A DNA stretch of 26,464 bases from a virus. Position numbers and translations under genes: made by a program. Each line of letters begins with the position of its first letter. Positions within the stretch are counted from its first letter, which is position 1. A model generated the notes under the pieces. It was not told the DNA's origin, did not search any database, and worked only from the letters and a program-made list of their open reading frames with translations. The stretch covers positions 1-26,464 of the IMG/VR virus record IMGVR_UViG_3300011114_000086, one strand, 5' to 3'. Below are positions 1-6,974 of this stretch, in pieces.

Positions 1-152
1 CTACCAAGGGGACGCTGATAGGGTACGTTGTCGGTGAGAAGTTGACAGCTATCAGATTTAAGAATCAGATTAACGAATCCTATCAAGAATACGAAAACCT
101 CAAGTCTCATTGCAAGCAATTGGAACTGGAGATCATGGAGTTAAAGCGGTGA
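1..152 (+). CDS. 3' end of a hypothetical gene (partial)
   Basis: Frame 3 is open from the window edge to a TGA at 150-152, giving about 49 residues with no start in view. The visible part is rich in charged and helix-forming residues (Glu, Lys, Leu, Gln), and its last 25 or so residues look like a short coiled coil ending in MELKR. The stop overlaps the GTG start of the next gene (GTGA at 149-152), which supports this frame as coding and the first gene seen of a rightward operon. The family is not recognised and the N-terminus lies outside the window. Confidence 0.55.
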   Translation, partial: TKGTLIGYVVGEKLTAIRFKNQINESYQEYENLKSHCKQLELEIMELKR

Positions 153-619
153 GAAAGCGCAGCAGCTACAGGCCCAAGCCGCAGTTACCCAATCCGGTAG
201 CCTGGCTCATCAATGGCTTTAAGCCTGTCTCGCAGGCTGGCATTGTCAATGTCCAGATCAAGAACCACCAGGCCATCGACTCGCTGAGAAAGGGAGTTGC
301 TGACCGCGAGGATGTTGACTGCATCATTGAGGCTCTGAACATTGCCGAAGCACTCCAGCGGCTGGGCATCGGTGATGAGTACAGGCAGGAGGTCAGAGCC
401 GCACAGGACGCGCTATATGAAGCCTCAAAGCGCGGGATAAACCGAGAGTACCGCTTTGTGCTTAAAGCGCAGGAATTGACCGCTATCAACTTGGGCATGG
501 AAGTACATGATGCCCAGCTTGAGGTGACTTCCATACACCATATGGAGGATGCGCTCAACATGGTCAGGGATGAAATCAAATACCGCCGTGCGCGGGTAAT
601 ATTGGAGAAATCAAAATGA
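149..619 (+). CDS. Hypothetical phage protein, 156 aa
   Basis: I place the start at GTG 149 rather than the upstream in-frame ATG at 110. GTG 149 overlaps the previous stop as GTGA and has GGAG at 137-140 at proper spacing. The product begins MRKRSSYRPKP, a basic proline-rich head, followed by a mostly helical, charged body without signal peptide, membrane segment or cysteine cluster. No catalytic motif is visible. It is the second gene of a rightward operon of small genes and ends in an ATGA overlap with the next. Similar proteins occur in accessory regions of proteobacterial phages, but I know of no assigned function. Confidence 0.75.
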   Translation: MRKRSSYRPKPQLPNPVAWLINGFKPVSQAGIVNVQIKNHQAIDSLRKGVADREDVDCIIEALNIAEALQRLGIGDEYRQEVRAAQDALYEASKRGINREYRFVLKAQELTAINLGMEVHDAQLEVTSIHHMEDALNMVRDEIKYRRARVILEKSK

Positions 620-810
620 ACAAGTTAATGGAACTACTACGCGAACCCTTTAAGAAACCGAGTCCACTTGAGTTGATAGCCCAGCAGCTTTCTGCAGCCC
701 ATCTTGAGTTACTGGAAGCAGAGCAGGGGGTTGACTTTGCTTCTAGCATTGTTTCGTACAACAAGACAGTTATAGAGCGTTTAAACAAACGCATGGAGGA
801 GTACAAATGA
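616..810 (+). CDS. Small hypothetical helical protein, 64 aa
   Basis: The ATG at 616 overlaps the preceding stop (ATGA) and is preceded by GGAG at 604-607. The product starts MNKLMELLREPFKKPSP and continues as a single predicted amphipathic helix with many Leu, Glu and Lys. It has no cysteines or membrane segment. The composition and the N-terminal 'REPFKKPSPLE' resemble small early phage proteins, but no function is known to me. It is co-transcribed with its neighbours and ends in another ATGA overlap. Confidence 0.75.
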   Translation: MNKLMELLREPFKKPSPLELIAQQLSAAHLELLEAEQGVDFASSIVSYNKTVIERLNKRMEEYK

Positions 811-1016
811 ACTGCTGTAACGCAAATGGTCAATGCACCCAAGGCGCAGACTGCGCTATCCGCAAACAAAAGGTGGTCAATGATGCCTACATCAACGGCA
901 AAATTGACGCTAATCCTTATGATGAAACGCTAGGTACATTTAAAGAACTAATCACTGTGATTGTTGTGGCTACAGCCGTAGGACTGCTGGCGTATGTGCT
1001 TTGGGGGAAGCTATGA
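807..1016 (+). CDS. Small membrane protein with Cys-rich head, 69 aa
   Basis: The start at ATG 807 overlaps the preceding stop and follows a very strong GGAGGAG at 795-801. The N-terminus is cysteine-rich (Cys 3, 4, 10 and 16). The C-terminus is one hydrophobic segment at about residues 47-66 ending LWGKL. This layout suggests a single-span inner-membrane protein with a small, possibly metal-binding or disulfide-bonded head. The role is unknown; an anti-host or membrane-associated early function is only a guess. It ends in an ATGA overlap. Confidence 0.75.
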   Translation: MNCCNANGQCTQGADCAIRKQKVVNDAYINGKIDANPYDETLGTFKELITVIVVATAVGLLAYVLWGKL

Positions 1017-1234
1017 CAGGCTACGAATCAAAACGCGCTGCGGCGCAGGACAAGTTGGCACAGCCAGCGCAGGAGCTTTGGGCAGGTGTTGACTTTGACA
1101 TTAACACCGACCCACCACAGCGCCCGTGGGTAGGGCTGGATGAAAAAGATTTTTCAGCAATCAATCAATCCTGCTTTACTAAACTTCAAGCTGCAACCAG
1201 TGCAGAGTCAATTCTCAAGGAGAAGAACACATGA
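1013..1234 (+). CDS. Hypothetical phage protein (TGYESKRAAA type), 73 aa
   Basis: ATG 1013 overlaps the preceding TGA and follows a GGGGGAAG stretch at 1003-1010, so it is preferred over an in-frame TTG at 1001. The N-terminal MTGYESKRAAAQDKLAQP and the central 'PPQRPWVGL' followed by an acidic DEKD are features I recognise from a recurrent small protein of environmental phages. Its usual middle segment (a 'PVAW' stretch) is absent here, so this may be a shortened version. No biochemical function is assigned to the type. It is soluble and acidic in its second half, and sits fifth in the rightward operon. Confidence 0.75.
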   Translation: MTGYESKRAAAQDKLAQPAQELWAGVDFDINTDPPQRPWVGLDEKDFSAINQSCFTKLQAATSAESILKEKNT

Positions 1235-1491
1235 ATATTTCTTTTGAAAAAGTACCAAAGGAATGGTTTGGTTCAGGCCGCAGTTACATAGCAAGGGCTG
1301 TTGACAAAACGGGTAAATTTGAACATTCTCAAATGCTCAGGTCTCTCCAAAATTTGTCTAAATTCATTACAGATGCGGAGTTTGCTTTAAAGGAAACGTG
1401 TTCAGAAGTTGTTTTCTACAAAGGAACAATATTCTCTTGGACAAAGACAAGAGATGAAATTTTTAATCAAGAAAAGGTAGGTCATGTATGA
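1231..1491 (+). CDS. Hypothetical protein, 86 aa
   Basis: ATG 1231 overlaps the preceding stop as ATGA and follows AAGGAG at 1217-1222. The product (MNISFEKVPKEWFGSGRSY...) is a mixed, Lys- and Phe-rich small soluble protein with one Cys and no membrane segment. I do not recognise a family. This gene is visibly more A+T-rich than its flanking genes, which may mean later acquisition. Its stop overlaps the start of the next gene. Confidence 0.7.
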   Translation: MNISFEKVPKEWFGSGRSYIARAVDKTGKFEHSQMLRSLQNLSKFITDAEFALKETCSEVVFYKGTIFSWTKTRDEIFNQEKVGHV

Positions 1492-1697
1492 CAATCTCAC
1501 GCTTTGCAAATGGCGGTGACAGTAAGCGCCGAGTGCTGGGTCTTGCTGGTGAATGGGAACGTAGGCAGAAACTGCCAGGTGAGGCAGAGCCTGCAACAAT
1601 CTCGATCTGGAAGCAACCCGTGTACAAGCCCCAGCAGATGGATACGCCTCGACCTGGTGCTAATGACCACCTTCAGATTAGGAGCAAAGGAGTATGA
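1488..1697 (+). CDS. Small hypothetical protein (RPGANDH type), 69 aa
   Basis: The start at ATG 1488 overlaps the previous stop; a moderate AAGG lies 13-16 nt upstream. The C-terminal part 'DTPRPGANDHLQIRSKG' is a short conserved-looking signature I associate with small proteins encoded next to regulators in related phages. The rest is Arg/Pro-rich and probably lacks a stable fold by itself. There is no membrane segment and the function is unknown. A longer +1-frame reading (1504-1824) was rejected as a shadow. The gene ends in an ATGA overlap with the winged-helix gene. Confidence 0.65.
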   Translation: MTISRFANGGDSKRRVLGLAGEWERRQKLPGEAEPATISIWKQPVYKPQQMDTPRPGANDHLQIRSKGV

Positions 1698-2113
1698 AAT
1701 CGGTACGCGAGGCCAGGATACTGGACATTCTTACGCGCAAGGATATGTCCACTTCAGAACTTTGCGTACTTGTCCACTGCACCCAAAGATCAGCGCAGGA
1801 ACTGCTTGCCAAACTCAAGCGTAAGGGATTGGTGTACAGGTCAGGATGGCGTAGGCAGCCGGACAGCATAGCGGCAGTGTTTAGGGCCGGTATCGGGACT
1901 GATGCGCCAAAGCCACCGAGGGCAACTGACCAGGAGCGTCAGCAGCGCAAACGCAAGGAGGAAACAGCGGAGGATAAGGAGTTTCGTAAGGCACGGGAAC
2001 GCGCCTCAAAGATTAAGCCTCGGCGCGATCCAATGACCGCAGCCTTCTTTGGTTCTTACGTCAGGACAGAAACATCGCCCGTTCATCAATACGCCGATTC
2101 TGCAAACCCTTGA
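1694..2113 (+). CDS. Winged-helix DNA-binding protein, 139 aa
   Basis: Residues about 5-58 read as a winged helix: a first helix (REARILDILTRK), a 'MSTSELCVLV' turn, a recognition helix (TQRSAQELLAKLKRKGLV) and a wing with 'GWRRQP'. Residues about 70-115 form a highly basic, Arg/Lys/Glu-rich tail. This layout suits a small transcription or replication regulator that binds DNA, either of this operon or of the late genes. The start has AAAGGAG a few bases upstream and overlaps the previous stop. The 3' end overlaps the end of the oppositely transcribed endolysin gene by 53 nt. Family assignment is by pattern only; the target is unknown. Confidence 0.75.
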   Translation: MKSVREARILDILTRKDMSTSELCVLVHCTQRSAQELLAKLKRKGLVYRSGWRRQPDSIAAVFRAGIGTDAPKPPRATDQERQQRKRKEETAEDKEFRKARERASKIKPRRDPMTAAFFGSYVRTETSPVHQYADSANP

Positions 2114-2537
2114 GAATCTTGCCTGCCGCCATGCAATACTTTAAGAGTTCATCCGCAGCGCCTTCCTTGTCGCCGCGAATAACCTTTTGACGGAAGGTTG
2201 AACGCTGTAAAGTTCCCAGACCAACATTGAAGCTAAAGCTAACGCAAGAATCGAATTGGCCTTGTGTAAGAGGGACAGGACAGAACCGTTCCACTCCAAG
2301 TTCAAAACGCTGAAGGTCTGCTGCAAGTATTCCATTGACTTCCTCCATGCTGAACTGGCGATCATCCTCTGGATGTAACTTGAAGGCCATACGCTCATCC
2401 AGCTTTAATCGGCCTTGCTCTGGATAGAGTACATGGCCCACGCCCACAGTCCAAAGCAAGGCTGGACAACGATACGGGCGCTGCCTGACACCTTCATGGT
2501 GCTTGATTACGCCAAGTGCTTTATCGGAAACTTTCAT
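2061..2537 (-). CDS. Phage-type lysozyme / endolysin (GH24), 158 aa
   Basis: The protein matches the GH24 muramidase pattern. Catalytic Glu15 sits in HHEG, and 15 residues on is Thr30 in WTVGVGHV, the normal E-to-T spacing of the lambdoid/P21-type fold. The position nine residues after Glu, often Asp, is Cys24 here (PYRCPA). Later family marks are 'LTQGQFDSCVSFSFNVG' and the C-terminal 'LKGLQNRRIDERAMFL'. It cleaves peptidoglycan glycan strands. There is no signal or SAR segment, so it needs a holin. I chose ATG 2537 over in-frame GTG 2558, which gives a longer overlap with the GIY-YIG gene; neither has a strong ribosome site. It is the last gene of the leftward operon. Confidence 0.9.
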   Translation of the reverse strand: MKVSDKALGVIKHHEGVRQRPYRCPALLWTVGVGHVLYPEQGRLKLDERMAFKLHPEDDRQFSMEEVNGILAADLQRFELGVERFCPVPLTQGQFDSCVSFSFNVGLGTLQRSTFRQKVIRGDKEGAADELLKYCMAAGKILKGLQNRRIDERAMFLS

Positions 2538-2706
2538 TTCTTTTGCGTTTGTACGCACCCAACTTTGTACCCAAGTTCACGCCACTACGATGCCCAGTTT
2601 TTAAAAAGCAACGCTGATTAATTAAACGCTGCTTTAAATTGCTGGTACTGCCAATGTACATCTGGCCTGTATGCCTATTTGTTATTGCGTAGACACCCTT
2701 TGTCAT
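2521..2706 (-). CDS. Short GIY-YIG domain protein, 61 aa
   Basis: Residues 4-27 give the N-terminal half of a GIY-YIG nuclease domain: GVYAI, 'HTGQMYIGST', then the conserved Arg27 in NLKQR. Complete domains are about 80-100 residues and carry a catalytic Glu in the second half. Here the protein stops after a basic tail (KRKRNESFR), so that Glu is missing. The other two frames do not restore it nearby. It may be a remnant of a homing-type endonuclease or a non-catalytic DNA-binding fragment. Its start overlaps the holin-like gene stop (ATGA) and its end overlaps the endolysin start, so it lies inside the lysis cassette. Confidence 0.7.
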   Translation of the reverse strand: MTKGVYAITNRHTGQMYIGSTSNLKQRLINQRCFLKTGHRSGVNLGTKLGAYKRKRNESFR

Positions 2707-3218
2707 TTTCCAAATGCCCTTCCACCGAAGTGAAAACTCACAATAGCAGCAAACAAAGCAGCGGTATCGCTACTCCATAATTTAGAAGCAAGATCAGGGA
2801 ACGCAACTCCGTGGTTGTATCCATAGATAAACATACCTACGTCCACAAAGCACAGTAGAAGAAAAAACCCCATAGTGATAAAACTGCGCGTACCAGCCCG
2901 TAAATCTTTTATCCACTGGCTTGTGCCTTCATTAAGACTTTCATCATGTTTGTAAATAGCTTGCATCTCAGCCGCTTGAGCGTTGACCAGGTTCTCCTCA
3001 GACTTGGCCTTTGTCTCTATCTCTAGCTGCGCGGTATGTATCTGCTCAACCCTCTCCTGCGCCTCAAACCCTGCTTTGCGTAGTTCCAGTTCCCGTTGAA
3101 TCTGCATCTGGGCAAGCGCCAATTCGTGCTTCTTGTCCTGCCGGTTTTGAAAGAAATCTAGCAACTTGGGCAAGCCACCCATGAGGAACGAGATCAGGGT
3201 TGAGAGGATAGTTAGCAT
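2703..3218 (-). CDS. Holin-like membrane protein with coiled coil, 171 aa
   Basis: The predicted layout is a hydrophobic N-terminal segment (about 2-22), a long charged coiled coil (about 25-100, rich in Glu, Gln, Ala, Lys), then two hydrophobic segments (about 112-134 and 150-167) ending GGRAFGK. Three membrane spans, the distinctive C-terminal end and a position upstream of the endolysin suggest a holin, possibly related to the three-TM holins of gene-transfer-agent type. That family link is an inference. AAAGGA precedes ATG 3218, overlapping the stop of the upstream membrane gene. A structural or spanin-like role is an alternative. Confidence 0.7.
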   Translation of the reverse strand: MLTILSTLISFLMGGLPKLLDFFQNRQDKKHELALAQMQIQRELELRKAGFEAQERVEQIHTAQLEIETKAKSEENLVNAQAAEMQAIYKHDESLNEGTSQWIKDLRAGTRSFITMGFFLLLCFVDVGMFIYGYNHGVAFPDLASKLWSSDTAALFAAIVSFHFGGRAFGK

Positions 3219-3221
3219 GGG

Positions 3222-3575
3222 TTAGTCCTTTCCGGTCAAGGTTTTGATTTTGGTATTTACTGGAACTTTTTCTTCAAGGATTGCAATGTGCATCCTGTTC
3301 TCGGCAATCTGGTCACGGTTACGCTGGATTTCCTTTTCCAAGTCCTGACGTAACTTTTCCCGTGCAAGCTCTGCCCCAGTGTTGCTTGCTTGTTTGTTGT
3401 CGCTGGTAACTACTAAACTTATTTTGCTGTTCAGAATAGTGACTTCATGGGCCAAGTTTGACAAGGCCGACATCAAATAGACCACGCAAGAGAACAGCAG
3501 CGGCAATAAAGCAAACGTGATCTTCTCAATCAGTTGTCCTTTGGCCTCCATGTTCTGAATCTTTTCCTCGCTCAT
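3222..3575 (-). CDS. Single-span membrane protein with coiled coil (holin or spanin candidate), 117 aa
   Basis: A short polar head (1-18) is followed by one hydrophobic span (about 19-38, FALLPLLFSCVVYL) and a charged heptad-like helix (about 65-103). This is the layout of an inner-membrane i-spanin (Rz-like) and also of some class III holins. Its place beside a three-span membrane protein and the endolysin supports a lysis role. No matching lipoprotein o-spanin is seen nested in it. AAAGGGGA precedes ATG 3575, right after the stop of the 632-aa gene. The function is inferred from topology and context only. Confidence 0.65.
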   Translation of the reverse strand: MSEEKIQNMEAKGQLIEKITFALLPLLFSCVVYLMSALSNLAHEVTILNSKISLVVTSDNKQASNTGAELAREKLRQDLEKEIQRNRDQIAENRMHIAILEEKVPVNTKIKTLTGKD

Positions 3576-3586
3576 CTATTTCCCCT

Positions 3587-5485
3587 TTAGTCCTTTGTGC
3601 TTAAAGCATCTTCAATTCGTGCCTTCAGTTTTTTATCTTTTACATATTTATTGGCGTAACGAATTCCAGAAATAACTGGGATTGGTAATCCAGTTGCAGC
3701 CATGCCGCCACCTATATCTGCTATCGCAGTGAGGATTACACCAGCAGTTCCTGATGGGTTTACTAACGTGCCTGGAGGTATGGTTTGCACATATTGAAGT
3801 ACCTCATTCAAGTCACGAACTGTTTGTGCTTTTTGTTTTCCTAAGACAACATCAAGCCTACCATTTTTATCTAATCCTGTAATTGCGGCATTAAGTTTTG
3901 CAGGGGAAACTATTTTGTTTCCCATAGAGTCAGTTCCAATCCCACTTGTTGCTTCATCAACAATGTATTTCATGGTTGAACCTTGTACTTCATTCCATGC
4001 AGTTTGACCATCTTTACCGCTAGTGAATAAAACACGCTTCAAGAAAGTTATTTCTTCTGGACTACCATTAAGAATAGACTTTTGGAAAACTTCACTTGCT
4101 TCAATTTTAGGATCATCTTTTCCTTTTACTTTTGTTAGTAAATTAGCAACAACGGCACGTCCTTCAAACTTCCTAGCTTGTTGTTCGCGTAATGTTCTTG
4201 CTTCTTTATAAAGACTACCTCCAAGATCGCCAGTAGTTCCATCAATAATCTTTTTAATTATTGTTGATTCTCTAATGTCACGCGGGTCTAGCCCAGTAGA
4301 CATATTTAATTCAGCGCGTAATTCCTCTATCTGCTTTACATTTGCTGTGAGTGGTGCTAAATTTCCTTCTGCATCTTTCTCTGCAATACCAAGTTTTATA
4401 GCGTAAGTTTTTACAATATCAGGAATTGCTGTTGATGGCAGTCCATTTGGCCTACTATTTAAGTAATCAATTAATGATGTATTTATTAGGTTTTCACCTT
4501 CACCAATGCTAATTGGCTTAGTAAGGTCTACTGGCTCTAATGCACCCTCTGAGTTTTTTGCCTTGTTGTAAGCCGCCGTAGTCTTGGCCTTAGCACCAGC
4601 CCATCCTTGCGATAAAGCATCTATTACTTTGTTACCTGTGGCAGCAGGGCCAGCTTGTGCCACTTCAGCACCAGTTTGCTCAAGTAATGCATCAAAGTTT
4701 TTCAGAATTTCAAGGTTATTTTGTTCAATTCTTTCGCGTAAAGGCGCTCCAAATTCGCCCTTCATTTGTTCTTTTTCAAATGCTAACTGTGCTGCATCAC
4801 GGGTTCTTGCACCCTTTGTCAGCGTTACTGGTACAGGCAATGCTGCGGCAGTAGTTTCACGAACTAAAGGAATTGAGGCAGCAGCCGCACCAGCACTTGA
4901 ACCCATAGTAGGTTCTACTCTAGTGGGAATTGGTGCTTCCTCAAACACATTACGAACAATGCTTGTACCTCGTCCAATAGTTGGCCTTTGCGTAGAAAAC
5001 AAGCCAGGGGCCATACCTGGTTGTGGTGGAACCATCTGTAAAAGACTCCCAATAGATTGCAGTTGCTCTTGTGATGCTTGAGTTCTAGGCTCGTAGGTAT
5101 AGCGTTGAGCACCAAGTGCTGCACGTTGCTCTATCCTTCTTGCTGCTTCTGGCGTACCAAAGCGGCCTGCTTGCGCTTCTTCATAAGCACCAGTTAAGCC
5201 ACCTCCAACAGTACCAAAAAGACCACCAGTAGCGCCGGTTAAAAGCGTTAGCGCAGTTTCTCCAGCCCCTACCAATTTATCCCCCATGCTAGGAGGTTTA
5301 TAAGGCATCGGTTGAGCAACCTGTTGTTGCTGACCTAAACTGAAATCCTCAACAAGTGCGCCGCCCATTTGGAAATCTTCAGCAGTAGCTAGGCCATTTT
5401 TAATAGCCTTTTGCATGATTTGTTCTTTAGATGTTCCCTCTGGAATATCCTTTATCACTACACCATTTGGAAGTTCAATATCCAT
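3587..5485 (-). CDS. Large internal virion / DNA-ejection protein candidate, 632 aa
   Basis: The N-terminus (DIELPNGVVIKDIPEGTSKE, then a helix with AEDF) is a short module I recognise at the start of internal virion proteins of short-tailed environmental phages. It is followed by a Gln/Pro-rich linker, a Gly/Ala-rich hydrophobic stretch (about 73-106) and a long helical body with many charged residues. A second Gly-rich hydrophobic stretch lies near the C-terminus (about 578-610). It is the third of three consecutive large, low-complexity genes after the tail genes, the place of T7 gp14-16 or P22 gp7/20/16 proteins. No lytic transglycosylase motif is evident. AAGGG precedes the start. Confidence 0.7.
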   Translation of the reverse strand: MDIELPNGVVIKDIPEGTSKEQIMQKAIKNGLATAEDFQMGGALVEDFSLGQQQQVAQPMPYKPPSMGDKLVGAGETALTLLTGATGGLFGTVGGGLTGAYEEAQAGRFGTPEAARRIEQRAALGAQRYTYEPRTQASQEQLQSIGSLLQMVPPQPGMAPGLFSTQRPTIGRGTSIVRNVFEEAPIPTRVEPTMGSSAGAAAASIPLVRETTAAALPVPVTLTKGARTRDAAQLAFEKEQMKGEFGAPLRERIEQNNLEILKNFDALLEQTGAEVAQAGPAATGNKVIDALSQGWAGAKAKTTAAYNKAKNSEGALEPVDLTKPISIGEGENLINTSLIDYLNSRPNGLPSTAIPDIVKTYAIKLGIAEKDAEGNLAPLTANVKQIEELRAELNMSTGLDPRDIRESTIIKKIIDGTTGDLGGSLYKEARTLREQQARKFEGRAVVANLLTKVKGKDDPKIEASEVFQKSILNGSPEEITFLKRVLFTSGKDGQTAWNEVQGSTMKYIVDEATSGIGTDSMGNKIVSPAKLNAAITGLDKNGRLDVVLGKQKAQTVRDLNEVLQYVQTIPPGTLVNPSGTAGVILTAIADIGGGMAATGLPIPVISGIRYANKYVKDKKLKARIEDALSTKD

Positions 5486-5499
5486 GATAAACCCTTACT

Positions 5500-6966
5500 T
5501 TATAGGTCTTTCCAATTTACAGCACCAGGTGTACCGCTTGGTTTTCTAACTTGTTTAGTTGGAGGCATTGGAGCAGCAGGAATTGCTGGGCCTACGTTTG
5601 ACTTAGTACCTGTCGAATCAGAAGGAATCAAACTAGCGCCGCTAGGAGGTTGAGTAATTAACAATCCTTCATACGGATCAAAAATATCTTGTGCATCACC
5701 ACCAAGCGATGTATTTTTCTTAATGTATTGTTTTTGGTATCTTTGCAATTGGCCTTGTCTATTTTTTACAATGTCATTTGCTATTGCTTCCAAATTCTTG
5801 CGCTGTTGAGGAGTAAAACTTCCACCCTCCAATACACCTTGCACAAGCAATTTAAATTTATCTGGTATAGCTGGATTACCAGTAATTGACTTTTTATCTC
5901 CTTCTTGAACTGCACCACCTGGGTCATACATTTTTGCAATGTTGTACAACAGTGATCCATCAGCAGTTGGGTTCCCTGCATTAGCCATTGCAACCGCAGA
6001 TTGAACAGTTTTATATCTATTAGCAACTTCAACATCACCACCAGATTTTAAGAATCCTTCCCATTTATTCATTACATCAAGGCTTGCTTTTGCGGTAGCA
6101 GTTGGATCAGACAAATTAACTGAAACCTTTGTTGCTTTTGATGCTGCTTCAGCATCTACACGCTTGTTAACTATTTCCGCTTCAGCGTCCGTTAATTCAT
6201 CGTAGGCTTTACCTTTAAACATAGATTTTGCATACCGTTCAGCCGCGTCACCAAAGCGAGGAACTTTAGCCTCTTTAGGCGCAGTTAAACGGTTGTACTC
6301 AGCCATAAACTTGGCGTTGTACGCAGGCGACCCAACAGGGCCAGCTAACAAAGCAATATTTTCAGCATTTGTTAATTCATTAGTAGTTGGCTTTTTTGAA
6401 TCAGCTTTAGCCGTTAATCTTTCCAATTGAGCAAGTTGCCCAGATGCAAGTCTCAATGCTTCATCACGTTCTGGGCTTGCAGGTAAACCTGTTAACTGAC
6501 TTACCTTTTCTTGCAGATTTGCAATCTCACGCGCCAATTGAATATCGTTTGGAATGCTTTGCTGGCGTTCGCGGCCTGCTTGAGCCAATGACGCTTTCCC
6601 AGCCGCTTCACGCTGACCGATTAATGCGCCGCTTTCTTGCATCTTGCGGTACTCGGCTTGCAGCATGAATGCGCCTTCTGGATCGCCACCTTGCGATAAA
6701 GCGACAATGCCGCGCTCAATGGACGCAGGGTCATTTGGATTAATCTGACTCGCTATCTGTTGACGCTGGCTAATTTTCCGCAACTCAGGGTCTTCACCAC
6801 CTAAAGCACCAGCAAGTTGATACGCACCGCGACCAATACCATAATTTGCTTGTTGGAACGGAGTTAACTTAGCGTACTGCAATGCTTGCTGGTCAGCTAA
6901 AGCAGACTGCTGCTGCTGATAGGACTCAGGGCTAACGCCAAAAAGGGTTTGTACTATTTCTGCCAT
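5500..6966 (-). CDS. Internal virion / structural protein candidate, 488 aa
   Basis: The protein is Gln/Ala-rich and mostly helical. It starts MAEIVQTLFGVSPESYQQQQ, has a Glu/Gln/Lys coiled-coil-like middle (about 130-190) and ends in a Pro/Ser/Gly-rich tail (about 440-488). No membrane span or enzyme motif is visible. The N-terminal 'QYAKLTPFQQANYGIGRGAY' resembles internal proteins of related phages. It lies between two other internal-protein candidates, so an ejection-apparatus role is inferred. The ribosome site TAGGAG overlaps the stop of the upstream gene. Codon use is similar to the flanking virion genes. Confidence 0.65.
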   Translation of the reverse strand: MAEIVQTLFGVSPESYQQQQSALADQQALQYAKLTPFQQANYGIGRGAYQLAGALGGEDPELRKISQRQQIASQINPNDPASIERGIVALSQGGDPEGAFMLQAEYRKMQESGALIGQREAAGKASLAQAGRERQQSIPNDIQLAREIANLQEKVSQLTGLPASPERDEALRLASGQLAQLERLTAKADSKKPTTNELTNAENIALLAGPVGSPAYNAKFMAEYNRLTAPKEAKVPRFGDAAERYAKSMFKGKAYDELTDAEAEIVNKRVDAEAASKATKVSVNLSDPTATAKASLDVMNKWEGFLKSGGDVEVANRYKTVQSAVAMANAGNPTADGSLLYNIAKMYDPGGAVQEGDKKSITGNPAIPDKFKLLVQGVLEGGSFTPQQRKNLEAIANDIVKNRQGQLQRYQKQYIKKNTSLGGDAQDIFDPYEGLLITQPPSGASLIPSDSTGTKSNVGPAIPAAPMPPTKQVRKPSGTPGAVNWKDL

Positions 6967-6974
6967 GATTACTC

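Noticed and set aside
1504-1824. A 106-codon + strand frame across 1488-1697 and 1694-2113
   Set aside because: It conflicts with two genes that have ATGA coupling and better ribosome sites; the protein looks out of frame.
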